Assembly (NCBI GenBank): GCA_947502635.1
Contig: CANNAN010000008.1
Span: 124,001-188,000, forward strand
DNA: 64,000 nucleotides
Direction: 5' to 3'
Source of the DNA: an uncultured Flavobacteriaceae bacterium
Lineage (GTDB): Bacteria; Bacteroidota; Bacteroidia; Flavobacteriales; Flavobacteriaceae
This document shows positions 34,842 through 45,129 of this stretch, piece after piece; within the stretch, counting starts at the first letter, position 1, and every line of letters starts with the position of its first letter. Under the pieces are notes generated by a model. The model had not been told where the DNA came from. It was given only the letters and a program-made list of their open reading frames with translations, and did no database searches. The translations under genes and the position numbers were made by a program.

Positions 34842-37800
34842 ATGCGTGTAAAAGTTTGGTCAGAGAAAGTCAGTATTCCAACCTATGAAATTGGAGAACC
34901 AGAAAAGAACCCTATGTTTCTGGAGAAAAGAGTATATCAAGGAAGTAGTGGCAAAGTATATCCTTTTCCAGTTATAGAGAAAATAAGTGATGAGAAAATA
35001 GATAAGGAATGGTTGGCATGTTATCTTGAGAATGATTTTATTAAAATAATGATATTGCCCGAGCTAGGTGGTCGTGTGCAAATGGCTTACGATAAGATGA
35101 AAAAAAGGCATTTTGTATATTATAACGAAGTTATTAAGCCAGCTTTAGTGGGACTTGCTGGACCTTGGATTTCTGGAGGCATAGAATTTAATTGGCCACA
35201 ACATCATAGACCGAGTACTTATGATCCTGTTGATTTTTCTATAGAAGAGCATGAGGATGGCGGAAAAACCGTCTGGTGTAGTGAAATGGAACGAATGACA
35301 GGAACTAAAGGCATGACTGGTTTTAAAATTTATCCAGACAAGGCTTACTTGGAAATCAATGCAAAGTTATATAATAGAACTTCTAGGCCTCAAAGTTTTT
35401 TATGGTGGGCAAATCCAGCAGTCGCTGTAAATGATGATTATCAATCTGTTTTTCCGCCCGATGTTAATGCGGTATTCGATCACGGTAAGCGAGACGTTTC
35501 AGAGTTTCCTATAGCAAAAGGAACATATTATAAATTTGATTACTCACCTGGAACCGATATTTCTCGCTATAAAAACATTCCTGTGCCTACATCTTATATG
35601 GCTATAAAGTCCGATTATAATTTTGTAGGAGGATTCGAAAATGATACACAAGGCGGATTGTTACATGTAGCCAACCACCATGTATCTCCTGGTAAAAAAC
35701 AATGGACATGGGGACATGGAGACTTTGGAAGCGCCTGGGATAGAAACCTTACAGATCAAAATGGGCCATACATTGAATTAATGTGTGGTGTTTATACAGA
35801 TAACCAGCCTGATTTTTCCTGGTTAATGCCTTATGAAGAAAAGGAATTTACTCAGTATTTCATGCCATATCAAGATATTGGTGTTGTTAAAAACGCATCA
35901 AAAAATGCGATGCTAAATTTAGAATTCAAAAACAATAAAGCAATCGTTAAAATATATGCGACTGGAGTATTTCCAAACGCTGTTGTGAAACTAGAGCATG
36001 GGGGCAATGCTATATATACTGAGCATTTTAATTTTAAGCCAGGAACCTCGTATTTTAAAGAAATTGTTCTGCCAGAAGAATTTTCTAAGGAAGGATACTG
36101 TCTTTCTGTAGAATCGGGAGATGGAAGCGTTTTAATTGACTGGAAACTTGATGAAGGAAAAAAAGATGACATTCCAGATGCAGCAAAGCCTGCAAAGCTA
36201 CCAGCAGATATAGAAACAAATGAAGAATTGTATTTAAATGGTCTGCATTTAGAACAATATAGACATGCTACGTTCAATCCTCAGGATTATTATGAAGAGG
36301 CACTACGAAGAGATCCAAACGATATTCGTTGTAATAATGCCATGGGGCTTTTATTACTCCGTAAGGGCAAATTTGAAGTTTCAGAAACATATTTCTCTAA
36401 GGCATATCAAAGACAAATAAATCGGAATCCAAACCCTTATGATGGTGAGCCGCTTTTTAATTTAGGACTCTCTTTGTATCACCAAGGCAAGTATGATGAA
36501 GCTTATGAGGCATTTTATAAATCTGTTTGGAATGCGGCGTGGATGGACTCAGGTTATTTTCATATAGCACAGATAGATGCCATAAAAGGTGATTGGGAAT
36601 CTGCCTTAGATACAGTTCACAGGTCTTTGGTGCGAAATTGGAATAACCATAAAGCAAGACATTTAAAAGCTGCTGTTCTTCGTAAAAAAGGGGACAGTAA
36701 GCAAGCTTTGACTTTAATTGAAGCATCTTTAGAATTGGATCATTTTAATTTTGGAATGTATTTTGAAAAATATTTATTGGGAGATAATGATGCGAAGTTT
36801 CAGATGAAAGAATTAATGCGGGATAGTGCTCATAATTACATTGAAATTGCTTTAGATTATGCTGGAGCTGGTATGTATAATGAGGCTATTCAGTTATTAA
36901 ACTTAAATATAAATCAAGTGGATCAAGTGTATCCCATGACTTATTATTTTAAAGGGTGTTTTTTGTCAAAGACGGGAGAGGAAAAGGAGGCCTTAAAAGC
37001 TTTCAAGCAAGCAGAAACATGTAGTTCAGATTATTGTTTTCCGCATCGAATTGAAGCAGTAGAGGCATTGGAATTAGCAATGAAAATAAATCCAGAAGGC
37101 GCTAGGGCGCCCTATTATTTAGGAAATTTTTGGTACAATGCTAAAATGCATCAAGAAGCGGTTGTTTGCTGGGAAAAGTCAATAAATAATGATGATACCT
37201 TCCCTACTGTCTTTAGAAATTTAGCTTTGGCGTATTTCAATAAAATGGGATTAGAAGAAAAAGCTTTAGGAGCTATGGAAAAGGCATTTGCCCTAAATGA
37301 AAAAGATTCTAGAGTGTTTTTGGAGCGTGATCAGTTATATAAACGATTGAATAAATCGGTTGCGTTTCGATTTGCTAAATTTGAAGCACATATAGACTTA
37401 GTAAAAGACCGTGATGATTTATATATCGAATGGGTGTATCTATATATTTTGAATAAGGATTATGCAAAAGCGTATGATTTGATTATGCAAAGGAAGTTTC
37501 ACCCTTGGGAAGGAGGAGAAGGAAAAGTGACTACAGCTTATGTTGCTAGTTTAACTGGTTTGGCTAAGGAGTCTATTAGGCATTCAGATTTTAAAGAAGC
37601 GCTTTCGCTTCTAGAAAAAACCAAAACATACCCTCATAATCTTGGAGAAGGAAAGTTAGAAGGAGCCCAAGAGAATGAAGTTAATTATTGGTTAGGAAAT
37701 GTGTTTGAAGGACTGGGTGATTTGGAAAAAGCTAATGATTACTGGAGTAGAGCATCTATGGGGGTTAGTGAGCCTTCTATAGCGTGGTTTTATAATGACC

Positions 37801-38141
37801 AGCAGCCTGACACCATCTTTTATCAAGGTTTAGCATTGTTAAAATTAAAAGAAGCGGATCAAGCCGTTACCAGATTTGATACACTAGTAGATTATGGTAC
37901 TGCTCATTTACAGGACGAAATAGTCATAGATTATTTTGCAGTTTCACTACCAGATTTAACAATTTGGGACGAGGATCTGAATTTACGGAATAGAAGTCAT
38001 TGTCATTACCTCATGGCATTAGGATATAAAGGGAAAAATAATAACGAAGCATTTGCAACATGTATTGAAAAAGTTAAAGCTTATGATCAAGCTTATCTGG
38101 GAGCAACTTTAAACGAATCTCTTGAGTTTGTAGATAGATGA
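34842..38141 (+). CDS. DUF5107 domain protein with TPR repeats
   Basis: ILPELGGRVQMAYDKMKKRHFVYYNEVIKPALVGLAGPWISGGIEFNWPQHHRPSTYDPVDF then TPR-like repeats. Confidence 0.82.
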   Translation: MRVKVWSEKVSIPTYEIGEPEKNPMFLEKRVYQGSSGKVYPFPVIEKISDEKIDKEWLACYLENDFIKIMILPELGGRVQMAYDKMKKRHFVYYNEVIKPALVGLAGPWISGGIEFNWPQHHRPSTYDPVDFSIEEHEDGGKTVWCSEMERMTGTKGMTGFKIYPDKAYLEINAKLYNRTSRPQSFLWWANPAVAVNDDYQSVFPPDVNAVFDHGKRDVSEFPIAKGTYYKFDYSPGTDISRYKNIPVPTSYMAIKSDYNFVGGFENDTQGGLLHVANHHVSPGKKQWTWGHGDFGSAWDRNLTDQNGPYIELMCGVYTDNQPDFSWLMPYEEKEFTQYFMPYQDIGVVKNASKNAMLNLEFKNNKAIVKIYATGVFPNAVVKLEHGGNAIYTEHFNFKPGTSYFKEIVLPEEFSKEGYCLSVESGDGSVLIDWKLDEGKKDDIPDAAKPAKLPADIETNEELYLNGLHLEQYRHATFNPQDYYEEALRRDPNDIRCNNAMGLLLLRKGKFEVSETYFSKAYQRQINRNPNPYDGEPLFNLGLSLYHQGKYDEAYEAFYKSVWNAAWMDSGYFHIAQIDAIKGDWESALDTVHRSLVRNWNNHKARHLKAAVLRKKGDSKQALTLIEASLELDHFNFGMYFEKYLLGDNDAKFQMKELMRDSAHNYIEIALDYAGAGMYNEAIQLLNLNINQVDQVYPMTYYFKGCFLSKTGEEKEALKAFKQAETCSSDYCFPHRIEAVEALELAMKINPEGARAPYYLGNFWYNAKMHQEAVVCWEKSINNDDTFPTVFRNLALAYFNKMGLEEKALGAMEKAFALNEKDSRVFLERDQLYKRLNKSVAFRFAKFEAHIDLVKDRDDLYIEWVYLYILNKDYAKAYDLIMQRKFHPWEGGEGKVTTAYVASLTGLAKESIRHSDFKEALSLLEKTKTYPHNLGEGKLEGAQENEVNYWLGNVFEGLGDLEKANDYWSRASMGVSEPSIAWFYNDQQPDTIFYQGLALLKLKEADQAVTRFDTLVDYGTAHLQDEIVIDYFAVSLPDLTIWDEDLNLRNRSHCHYLMALGYKGKNNNEAFATCIEKVKAYDQAYLGATLNESLEFVDR

Positions 38142-38190
38142 ATTTTGAATGTCGAATAATCAAATTAATATAATTAAATCAATTGTTTTT

Positions 38191-39522
38191 ATGAAACATA
38201 ACTATGTTCTTATATTTTGGGCATGCCTTATTTTGTGTGCTTGCAAATCATCTGAAAAGCTAACAGCGCAAACGTCTAAGCAAGGAATTGAGACTGTTAC
38301 TAGTGTTACAAATAATGGTGCTTGGTGCTGGTTTTCAGATCCTAGAGCTATATACACACATGATGAGCAACCTGGAATTTTAACAGGATGGGTTACAGCA
38401 AAGGGGAGTATAGTTACTGCCAAAATATTTCCTAATGGAGACATTAAGGAGCAGGTTTTATCCCGAAAATTAGATAAAGACGATCATGCGAATCCTTCGT
38501 TTGTGGAATTTGCTAATGGCGACAACATGGTTTTTTTTACAAAGCACTTTGATAATTATGTGCGATACCACTTCAGTGTAGATAGCAAAGATGATCTGTT
38601 TGGAGCACCAGTTCTTTTTGATCCTTTTGATGCTGAAGAGCTTAAAAAATTTCCTTTAAAAAGGACCACCTATGCCAATCCCTATGTTTTAGAAGAAGAA
38701 GCAGGAAAACTTTTTTGCTTTGGACGGTGGACAGGTTTTAAACCTAATTTTATGACGTCTACTGATAATGGTAAGACTTTTTCAAAATCGAAAGTATTAA
38801 TAACTAATTACCCCTTTGATGAAGGGAACAGGCCATATGTAAAATATTATTCTGATGGAAAGTCTAAAATACACATTCTTTTTACTGATGGACATCCAAG
38901 AAATGAGCCTACCAATTCGGTATATTATGCTTATTATGAAAAGGGCGCATTTTGGAGAGTTGATGGTTCGAAAATCTGTACAGTAGAAGCATTGCCTTTT
39001 GAACCAAAAGATGCTTCTGTGGTATATCAGGCAGATAAAGAAAATGGGAAAAGTTGGATATATGATATAGCGTCTGATAAAAAAGGGTATCCTGTAATAC
39101 TTTATACTCGATATCCCGATGACGAACATCATATCTATCACTATACAAGATATGATGGAGATAAATGGATAGACACCAGAATATGTGATTCAGGAAAATG
39201 GTTTCCTCAAACTTTAAAAAACAAAATAGAAGAGGAGCCTAACTATTCAGGAGGCATGACAATTAATCCTCTAAATACTAATATTATTTACACTTCAGAA
39301 AAAATAAATGATGTCTTTGAAATTGTGAAATATAGCTTGGATGTAAAAGGAAATATTATAGAAAGAAAACCAATTACTGTAAATTCTAAGAGGGATAATA
39401 TACGTCCGTTTATTCCAAGAAATATGAAAAAAGGTGATGACGAAGTTGTTTTATGGATGGAAAACAAAAAATATATTCATTATACAGATTATAAAACAGT
39501 TATTAAAATGTATAAGGAGTAG
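38191..39522 (+). CDS. BNR-4 repeat (putative polysaccharide lyase/propeller) lipoprotein; start reassigned from 38149
   Basis: Lipobox (LILCAC); NGAWCWFSDPRAIYTHDEQPGILTGWVT; HANPSFVEFANGDNMVFFTKH. Confidence 0.75.
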   Translation: MKHNYVLIFWACLILCACKSSEKLTAQTSKQGIETVTSVTNNGAWCWFSDPRAIYTHDEQPGILTGWVTAKGSIVTAKIFPNGDIKEQVLSRKLDKDDHANPSFVEFANGDNMVFFTKHFDNYVRYHFSVDSKDDLFGAPVLFDPFDAEELKKFPLKRTTYANPYVLEEEAGKLFCFGRWTGFKPNFMTSTDNGKTFSKSKVLITNYPFDEGNRPYVKYYSDGKSKIHILFTDGHPRNEPTNSVYYAYYEKGAFWRVDGSKICTVEALPFEPKDASVVYQADKENGKSWIYDIASDKKGYPVILYTRYPDDEHHIYHYTRYDGDKWIDTRICDSGKWFPQTLKNKIEEEPNYSGGMTINPLNTNIIYTSEKINDVFEIVKYSLDVKGNIIERKPITVNSKRDNIRPFIPRNMKKGDDEVVLWMENKKYIHYTDYKTVIKMYKE

Positions 39523-39555
39523 TTTCGTTATATAAGACTATTTTAATATCCTCTC

Positions 39556-39596
39556 ATAAAAAGACTCTAGTAAAAAAATACTTTGAGTCTTTTTAT
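39556..39596. terminator. Rho-independent terminator
   Basis: ataaaaagactc...gagtctttttat stem with T tract, just after the BNR-4 gene. Confidence 0.7.
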
Positions 39597-39879
39597 TTAT
39601 AAGAGTTTGAAAAAATGGATTAATTAATTCAAATAATAAGTTTAATTAATTCAGGTTTGTTTAAATTTTAAACAGCCTTTACTATTTTTTCTAAATAATA
39701 GGAACTAGATCTGATTTGTTTTCTAGATGCATATACGTTATAAATACCCTTTATAGATTATGGAAAATCAGGAAATAATTTTGTGTTGAGAAAAAATATT
39801 TTTAAATGATTTTATGGTTCTCAATATCAAAGACTTAATTGAGTGGTTTTTATTTTCTTAGTTTAAGATATATTCAATA

Positions 39880-40569
39880 TTATTTATGAGTATAACTTTT
39901 CTTGTCTCTAACAATCCTTCTTACTGCACTAATAGATTTATGAGCTTCTGTAAGGGAAAAAACACCTCCATCTGTGGCTTCCTTTAAAACACCTTCAGTT
40001 AATGTAACTGGAAGTCTGGTACCTCCTTTTGTTGTGAGAACAAACTTTTGCGTATTATCGTATTGAATTATTTTTCCTGTGTCGACAACTGATTTTAGGA
40101 CAGGTATTTTTTTAATGATTTTATCCTTCCAATCATTATCTACTAAAGAACCAGACTCTGTAATAGTTTCAAAAGAAACGATATCATTATAAAAGTATTC
40201 AAAAGTACCCTCATTAAGAGCATTATTTGTAGTAGGATCAAACATACATTGATAAGCGATAAGTGAATGATCTGTGAAGTTATATATAGTAATGCCAAGA
40301 GGAATGAATCTCAGTAAATTATCTTTACCTTTTTTTATTTTAAATTCTAAGCCATTAAGTCTTTTAAAGTTAGGAGGTCCCATTATCATTACAGATTCAG
40401 ATATGCAATCATCCCGATGTAGATCAACCATTTTTAATGATATGTCGAATAAACATTGTAAAGACTCTCTAATAATAGCATCATATTCTTCGTCTTTTAT
40501 TCTTGTTTTAAGAACAGATTTTGAATAGTAGTTAAGGATTTTTTTGCCGTTTGGTGTTAGATTTTTCAT
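39880..40569 (-). CDS. Protein of unknown function, 229 aa
   Basis: Complete ORF, 4-bp overlap with upstream gene; PH-like-looking strand pattern (YNDIVSFETI...FVLTTKGGTRLPVTL) is speculative. Confidence 0.65.
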   Translation of the reverse strand: MKNLTPNGKKILNYYSKSVLKTRIKDEEYDAIIRESLQCLFDISLKMVDLHRDDCISESVMIMGPPNFKRLNGLEFKIKKGKDNLLRFIPLGITIYNFTDHSLIAYQCMFDPTTNNALNEGTFEYFYNDIVSFETITESGSLVDNDWKDKIIKKIPVLKSVVDTGKIIQYDNTQKFVLTTKGGTRLPVTLTEGVLKEATDGGVFSLTEAHKSISAVRRIVRDKKSYTHK

Positions 40570-41417
40570 GTTAGTGTTTTTTCTATTTCTTTATAGGGTA
40601 TTCCTGTACATATTTCTAAAAATTGTAACCATTCTAATTGAGGAGGTCGTTTTACTAACTGTGTTTTGTGATATGAGTAGCCAATTCTTTGATGAAAATC
40701 TTGATGTATCAAATATAGTAGTTCAGAATAGGTTGTGTTTTCTGGATTTAAATGAATTGATTTGTTAAGATGATTTATAATATTATCAATTATTATTTTT
40801 TTATGTCTATATGGCCTTTTACCTTCTAAAAGAGACAAGGATTTAAAAAAATAAAACCTTGAATTGAGAGATTCTAACTCAGAACATCTATTAAATAGAG
40901 TTGCCGCCTTTTTAAAATGGCTTTTAAATAAAAGGCAAACCCCTACATTAAAAAGAGCTTCAACATAATCATTGTCTTGTTTAATAATTTTTTCTCCATG
41001 AGCTATAATATGGTCGATTTCGGGAGTTTTCGAATAAATAAGCGAAAAAATATCATCCGATCTATAAAATGAATCAGTGAATTTTGCAGTGACTTTATCA
41101 GTTCGCTTTTTAGCAAAATGATACCAGCTATTTTGGTCAGTATATTTACAGAGAATATCCAATTTTCCCTCAGTTATACTGAAAGGGTATTTCCAATTAT
41201 TAGGGTCGCACATGTACTTGTAATCTCTAATTGTAGTAGCAGCTATTGGATAAGGATCCTTGTCTCCTAAATTAAAATACACTTTAATTTTATTAGCTAA
41301 AGATCTTTGTTCATCACCTTTAAACTTATTAAAAGGTTTTTGAATGCCACTTTTTTGAATGACAAGTTGAATTAATTCTAAAAAAACTTCAAGGTTAGCT
41401 TCTCCAGTAATGTTCAT
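40566..41417 (-). CDS. TPR-like protein of unknown function, 283 aa
   Basis: YVEALFNVGVCLLFKSHFKKAATLFNRCSEL TPR-like helices; N-terminal region of unknown family. Confidence 0.65.
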   Translation of the reverse strand: MNITGEANLEVFLELIQLVIQKSGIQKPFNKFKGDEQRSLANKIKVYFNLGDKDPYPIAATTIRDYKYMCDPNNWKYPFSITEGKLDILCKYTDQNSWYHFAKKRTDKVTAKFTDSFYRSDDIFSLIYSKTPEIDHIIAHGEKIIKQDNDYVEALFNVGVCLLFKSHFKKAATLFNRCSELESLNSRFYFFKSLSLLEGKRPYRHKKIIIDNIINHLNKSIHLNPENTTYSELLYLIHQDFHQRIGYSYHKTQLVKRPPQLEWLQFLEICTGIPYKEIEKTLT

Positions 41418-41482
41418 TATTGATTAATTAAAAAAATTTCAACTAAAATAGATCAATATTTTAAAAATGAAGTAAAGTAGTA

Positions 41483-41509
41483 CGTGAAAACGTTTTTTAA
41501 GGTCGTGAA
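41483..41509 (-). promoter_or_regulatory. Paired TTCACG element (candidate LytTR site), copy A
   Basis: On minus strand TTCACGACCTTAAAAAACGTTTTCACG; repeats 21 bp apart; 65 nt upstream of the 41417 start. Confidence 0.55.
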
Positions 41510-42110
41510 CATCACCTTTTTATGCTTTACCGTAAACTTTTGTTAGATATTAATTAAATCTTTGGTTATCGGTATTTAAAATAATAAAGGCCTCTCTAAA
41601 TATCATTCAAACCTTGAACTAACCAAAAATAAGTAGTATTTGTAAAAATGTTTTTATATCAAAATCCCTTATTAATAGGCGTTTAAAGAGCTTTTATATG
41701 CTTTTAAAATGCGTCGGTGGAAATCGTTGGGCGGTCGACAGAGACCGACAGTCTTTCCATTTTACTTTTGGCTTAGATAAACAAATATAACCTGATCAAT
41801 CATATCTGTTTATTCGAAGTGTTTTAAAAATTAAAGATACATAAAATGCAAAAAATGGAATTTATTAAAGAGGGAAAAATGCAGAATTTAAATGCTGATC
41901 CAACATTATTAAGGCCATGTATAGCCTATACCATATTTGACATATTTCCTATCGGTGATAATAAAAAACTTCTTTACATAAATAATTGGTGGCATATGCC
42001 ACATTTAACCAGTATTCGCTGCCGGTTTTCCAATTCATTGAAAGTGCACAATAGTTTAATGATGCGGACGGTATACCAGACTGTAATGCAATACATGAAA
42101 ATTTATTTTT

Positions 42111-42272
42111 ATGAAAAATATTGTAATTTATTGTTTTGTTTTATTAGGTATTGCTTTTTTTACAAGTTGTACTGTAGTTGACGATTTAGACGAGTCGATA
42201 ATTCAAACTTCCGATTCTTTACCTACTAATGGTAATAATCAAGAAGATGACTGTAAAGGGAATTGTGACTAA
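42111..42272 (+). CDS. Small lipoprotein, 53 aa (missed by the ORF track)
   Basis: MKNIVIYCFVLLGIAFFTSCTVVDDLDESIIQTSDSLPTNGNNQEDDCKGNCD with a lipobox, directly followed by a strong terminator. Confidence 0.7.
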   Translation: MKNIVIYCFVLLGIAFFTSCTVVDDLDESIIQTSDSLPTNGNNQEDDCKGNCD

Positions 42273-42285
42273 GTTTTATTAATTG

Positions 42286-42315
42286 AAAGATGCTTCGAAA
42301 GAAGCATCTTTTTTT
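42286..42315 (+). terminator. Rho-independent terminator
   Basis: aaagatgcttc-gaaa-gaagcatcttt + T tract. Confidence 0.88.
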
Positions 42316-42404
42316 AGATTATAAATGAATAATTGTATAATGAATATGTTAAGTGTTTGTTTTTTAATAGATTAGTTCCCTGTTATATTAAGAGATCCAT
42401 TTTT

Positions 42405-44267
42405 ATGATAAAATTAAACTTAAAAGCATTTAATTATGCGATGCTTTTTATTGCGATTTTTAGCTGTATTCGGTGTAGTCATCAAGATAGATTAAAAACG
42501 GATACGACACATTCGGATTCTTTTTATGGAGATAATCTATACAATCTGGGAGATTCTTGCTATTACAAGGAGAAATTTAATTACGCGATTCATTTTTATA
42601 AACTAGCTGCTAATGCTTTTACTATAGCCTCGGATACCTTAGGCATTACGAAATCTTTTAATGATGTTGGCTTATCGTATAGAAAAATTGGAAAGCTCGA
42701 TTCTGCCAGAATTTATTATAAAAAAGCTTTTTTTTTAGACAGTATTAGAAAAGACACGTTCCTTTTAATAGGCAGATTAAGAAATATTGGAATTACTTAT
42801 AATTATGAGGGGAACCATGTACAAAGTATTGAATATTATACCAGATCTTTAGAACTCGCACAAAATACAAAATCTAAAGAAACCATAGCGGCGATACATA
42901 ATTCTCTTGGAAATTTATATAACGATCAGGAAAGGTATGCGTTGGCTCTTGACCATTACAAGGAAAGTTTAACCTTGTACTTACAAATAAGTAAACCTGT
43001 TAAATTAGCACTAGTATATAATAATATCGGTAATGTAAATACGGCAATGGGTAATTATGATAAAGCGCTATTTTATCATAAATCATCTTTAGAAATTAAA
43101 AAGAATTTGAAGAACCAAGAAGCCATTGCTTATAGTCTACATAATATTGGGGTTGTTTACAGATTTCAGAAAAACTATTTACTTTCAGAACAGAGTTTAC
43201 AAGAAGCTTATAAAATAAGGACTAAGATTAAAGATATTAGAAATAGTGCCGTAACTGCTAATACTATAGCAAGATTATACCTTGATATGGATAGAGAGCA
43301 GGAAGCTTTACCATATTTAAATATAGCAAAAGAATTTTTTCAGCAAAATAATGATAAAACTATCGAGCTTAATAATTTGAAAAACTGGGCAGATTATTAT
43401 TTTAAAATGTCAACATATAAATTAGCTTATAATAAATTAGAAAACTGGGCAGTATTGAACGATAGTTTGTTTAATACGCAGAAAGTAAATGTTTTAGAAA
43501 CGTGGAATCAATTTGAATTAAATCAAAAAGAAAATGATAATATAAAACAGAAAGAGCGAGCAGACCATCAGGAAAAATTAGCAAAAAACTGGTTAAGAAT
43601 GATATGGTTGTTATTGAGCTTTTTTATAGTGGTTTCCATTTTATCAATACTCTTGTATGTACAACGAAAAAAGATTCTCAAGCTAAATGAAGACCTCGAT
43701 TTATTTAACACAGATATCAGGCATGGCAAGCATAATGATTATGCACGGGTGATTAGAGAGTTACAAAAATTGGAGTTTGATGGTGTTGACTCTATAGAAA
43801 ATATGCTTTATGCGTCGATTGCTGTTGATGATGTATTATACCATCAGCCAGGGCAAAAAGTAAATATAAAAAGCCATTTGAGTAAAATACTCAAAGAAAA
43901 ATATCAAGCATTGAATATGGATGAGTATGATGTGATACTAGAAAAAAGACTTGAGGAAGTCGTCTTAAATGGAGAAATTGCATCTAAGCTTACCTTTATT
44001 ATTTGTGAATTAATGACAAATTCTATGAAACATGCTATTAAAATTGATAGAACTTTAAAGGTAAAAGTAGAAGTAAAAGCAAATGATTCTAATACACTAG
44101 CTGTAGTTTATAGTGATAATGGAAATAAGTTTTCTAAGGAACAATTAGAGTCCTCAAATGGGTTGGGATGGCAAATTATAAAGCGGTTTATAAAAAAACT
44201 AGAAAGTTGTATCGATATTAAAAGAGAAACAGATTATAATGTCTTTCAGTTTTTTATTAAACTATAA
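42405..44267 (+). CDS. TPR-containing sensor histidine kinase (HATPase_c); start reassigned from TTG 42333
   Basis: Tandem TPRs, TM (WLLLSFFIVVSILSILLYV), DIRHGKHNDYARVI phosphoacceptor-like, N-box ELMTNSMKHAIK, YSDNGNKF, GLGWQIIKRF. Confidence 0.85.
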   Translation: MIKLNLKAFNYAMLFIAIFSCIRCSHQDRLKTDTTHSDSFYGDNLYNLGDSCYYKEKFNYAIHFYKLAANAFTIASDTLGITKSFNDVGLSYRKIGKLDSARIYYKKAFFLDSIRKDTFLLIGRLRNIGITYNYEGNHVQSIEYYTRSLELAQNTKSKETIAAIHNSLGNLYNDQERYALALDHYKESLTLYLQISKPVKLALVYNNIGNVNTAMGNYDKALFYHKSSLEIKKNLKNQEAIAYSLHNIGVVYRFQKNYLLSEQSLQEAYKIRTKIKDIRNSAVTANTIARLYLDMDREQEALPYLNIAKEFFQQNNDKTIELNNLKNWADYYFKMSTYKLAYNKLENWAVLNDSLFNTQKVNVLETWNQFELNQKENDNIKQKERADHQEKLAKNWLRMIWLLLSFFIVVSILSILLYVQRKKILKLNEDLDLFNTDIRHGKHNDYARVIRELQKLEFDGVDSIENMLYASIAVDDVLYHQPGQKVNIKSHLSKILKEKYQALNMDEYDVILEKRLEEVVLNGEIASKLTFIICELMTNSMKHAIKIDRTLKVKVEVKANDSNTLAVVYSDNGNKFSKEQLESSNGLGWQIIKRFIKKLESCIDIKRETDYNVFQFFIKL

Positions 44268-44306
44268 CCACATTGTAATTTTTACACAACACAAAATTTT
44301 CTAAAA

Positions 44307-45068
44307 ATGAAAGTACTAATAGTTGAAGATGATTTAGATCAGGCTAAAAACATCATAAATCATATATATAATACATTTGGAAAACAGACGCAAATAATAG
44401 GCCCTAATGCCTATTATAAGGAAGCTATTGGAAATGTGAAAAAAGAAACCTTTGATGTGGCTATACTCGATATTCAATTACAAGAAGATCGTTATGCTGG
44501 GGTACATATTGGGGAAACCATCGAATTATTACATAACATTCCTATTTTATATGTATCGGGAATATCTGATGATAAAATAATTGAACAAACAAAGGACATT
44601 CAAAACTGTAATTATATAAGCAAACCATTTGATGATGCAGCAATAGAAAGAGCATTGCTTAAGATAAAAGACCAAATAAATTTTAAAGAATTAGAAAGTT
44701 TTAGTGATAAAATATCTTATAAACCAAGACGTCGTGATACTTATTGGATTAAAGAAGGAACGTCAAATTACACAGGGATTACAATTAAAGATATAGTATT
44801 TGTTGAGGCAAAAGATAAAATCTGTGAGTTTAATATGATTGATGGTGAAATTTTAAAAAAAAGAGCAACTCTTGAAAAACAGATTTTTGATGAAACACTA
44901 AGCTACTATCCTAATTTTTATAAATTGAGTAGAAGTTTTATTGTTAATTTAGATCATATAAACAATATTGACGGGAGGCGTATTATTTATCCTGAACTCA
45001 ACAAAAAAATTTACATCAAAATACCTGAAGATCAACTAAAAACTTTATTCGCACTTATTGGTCTTTAG
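44307..45068 (+). CDS. LytTR-family response regulator (receiver + LytTR)
   Basis: MKVLIVEDDLDQAKN; VAILDIQL; YISKPFD; LytTR region YKLSRSFIVNLDHINNI. Confidence 0.93.
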   Translation: MKVLIVEDDLDQAKNIINHIYNTFGKQTQIIGPNAYYKEAIGNVKKETFDVAILDIQLQEDRYAGVHIGETIELLHNIPILYVSGISDDKIIEQTKDIQNCNYISKPFDDAAIERALLKIKDQINFKELESFSDKISYKPRRRDTYWIKEGTSNYTGITIKDIVFVEAKDKICEFNMIDGEILKKRATLEKQIFDETLSYYPNFYKLSRSFIVNLDHINNIDGRRIIYPELNKKIYIKIPEDQLKTLFALIGL

Positions 45069-45129
45069 AACTAGAAAGCATAAAAACTCATAGTGTAATT
45101 ACTTCAAATTGGTTGCCAGCCAAAAATGC

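Noticed and set aside
35870-36277. 135-aa minus-strand ORF
   Set aside because: Antisense to the confident DUF5107/TPR gene; no recognisable motif
41989-42002. 14-bp perfect palindrome gtggcatatgccac
   Set aside because: Short, with no flanking structure or second copy noticed; could be chance
41846-42181. 111-aa plus-strand ORF
   Set aside because: Poor coding composition and overlaps, in another frame, the much more convincing 53-aa lipoprotein
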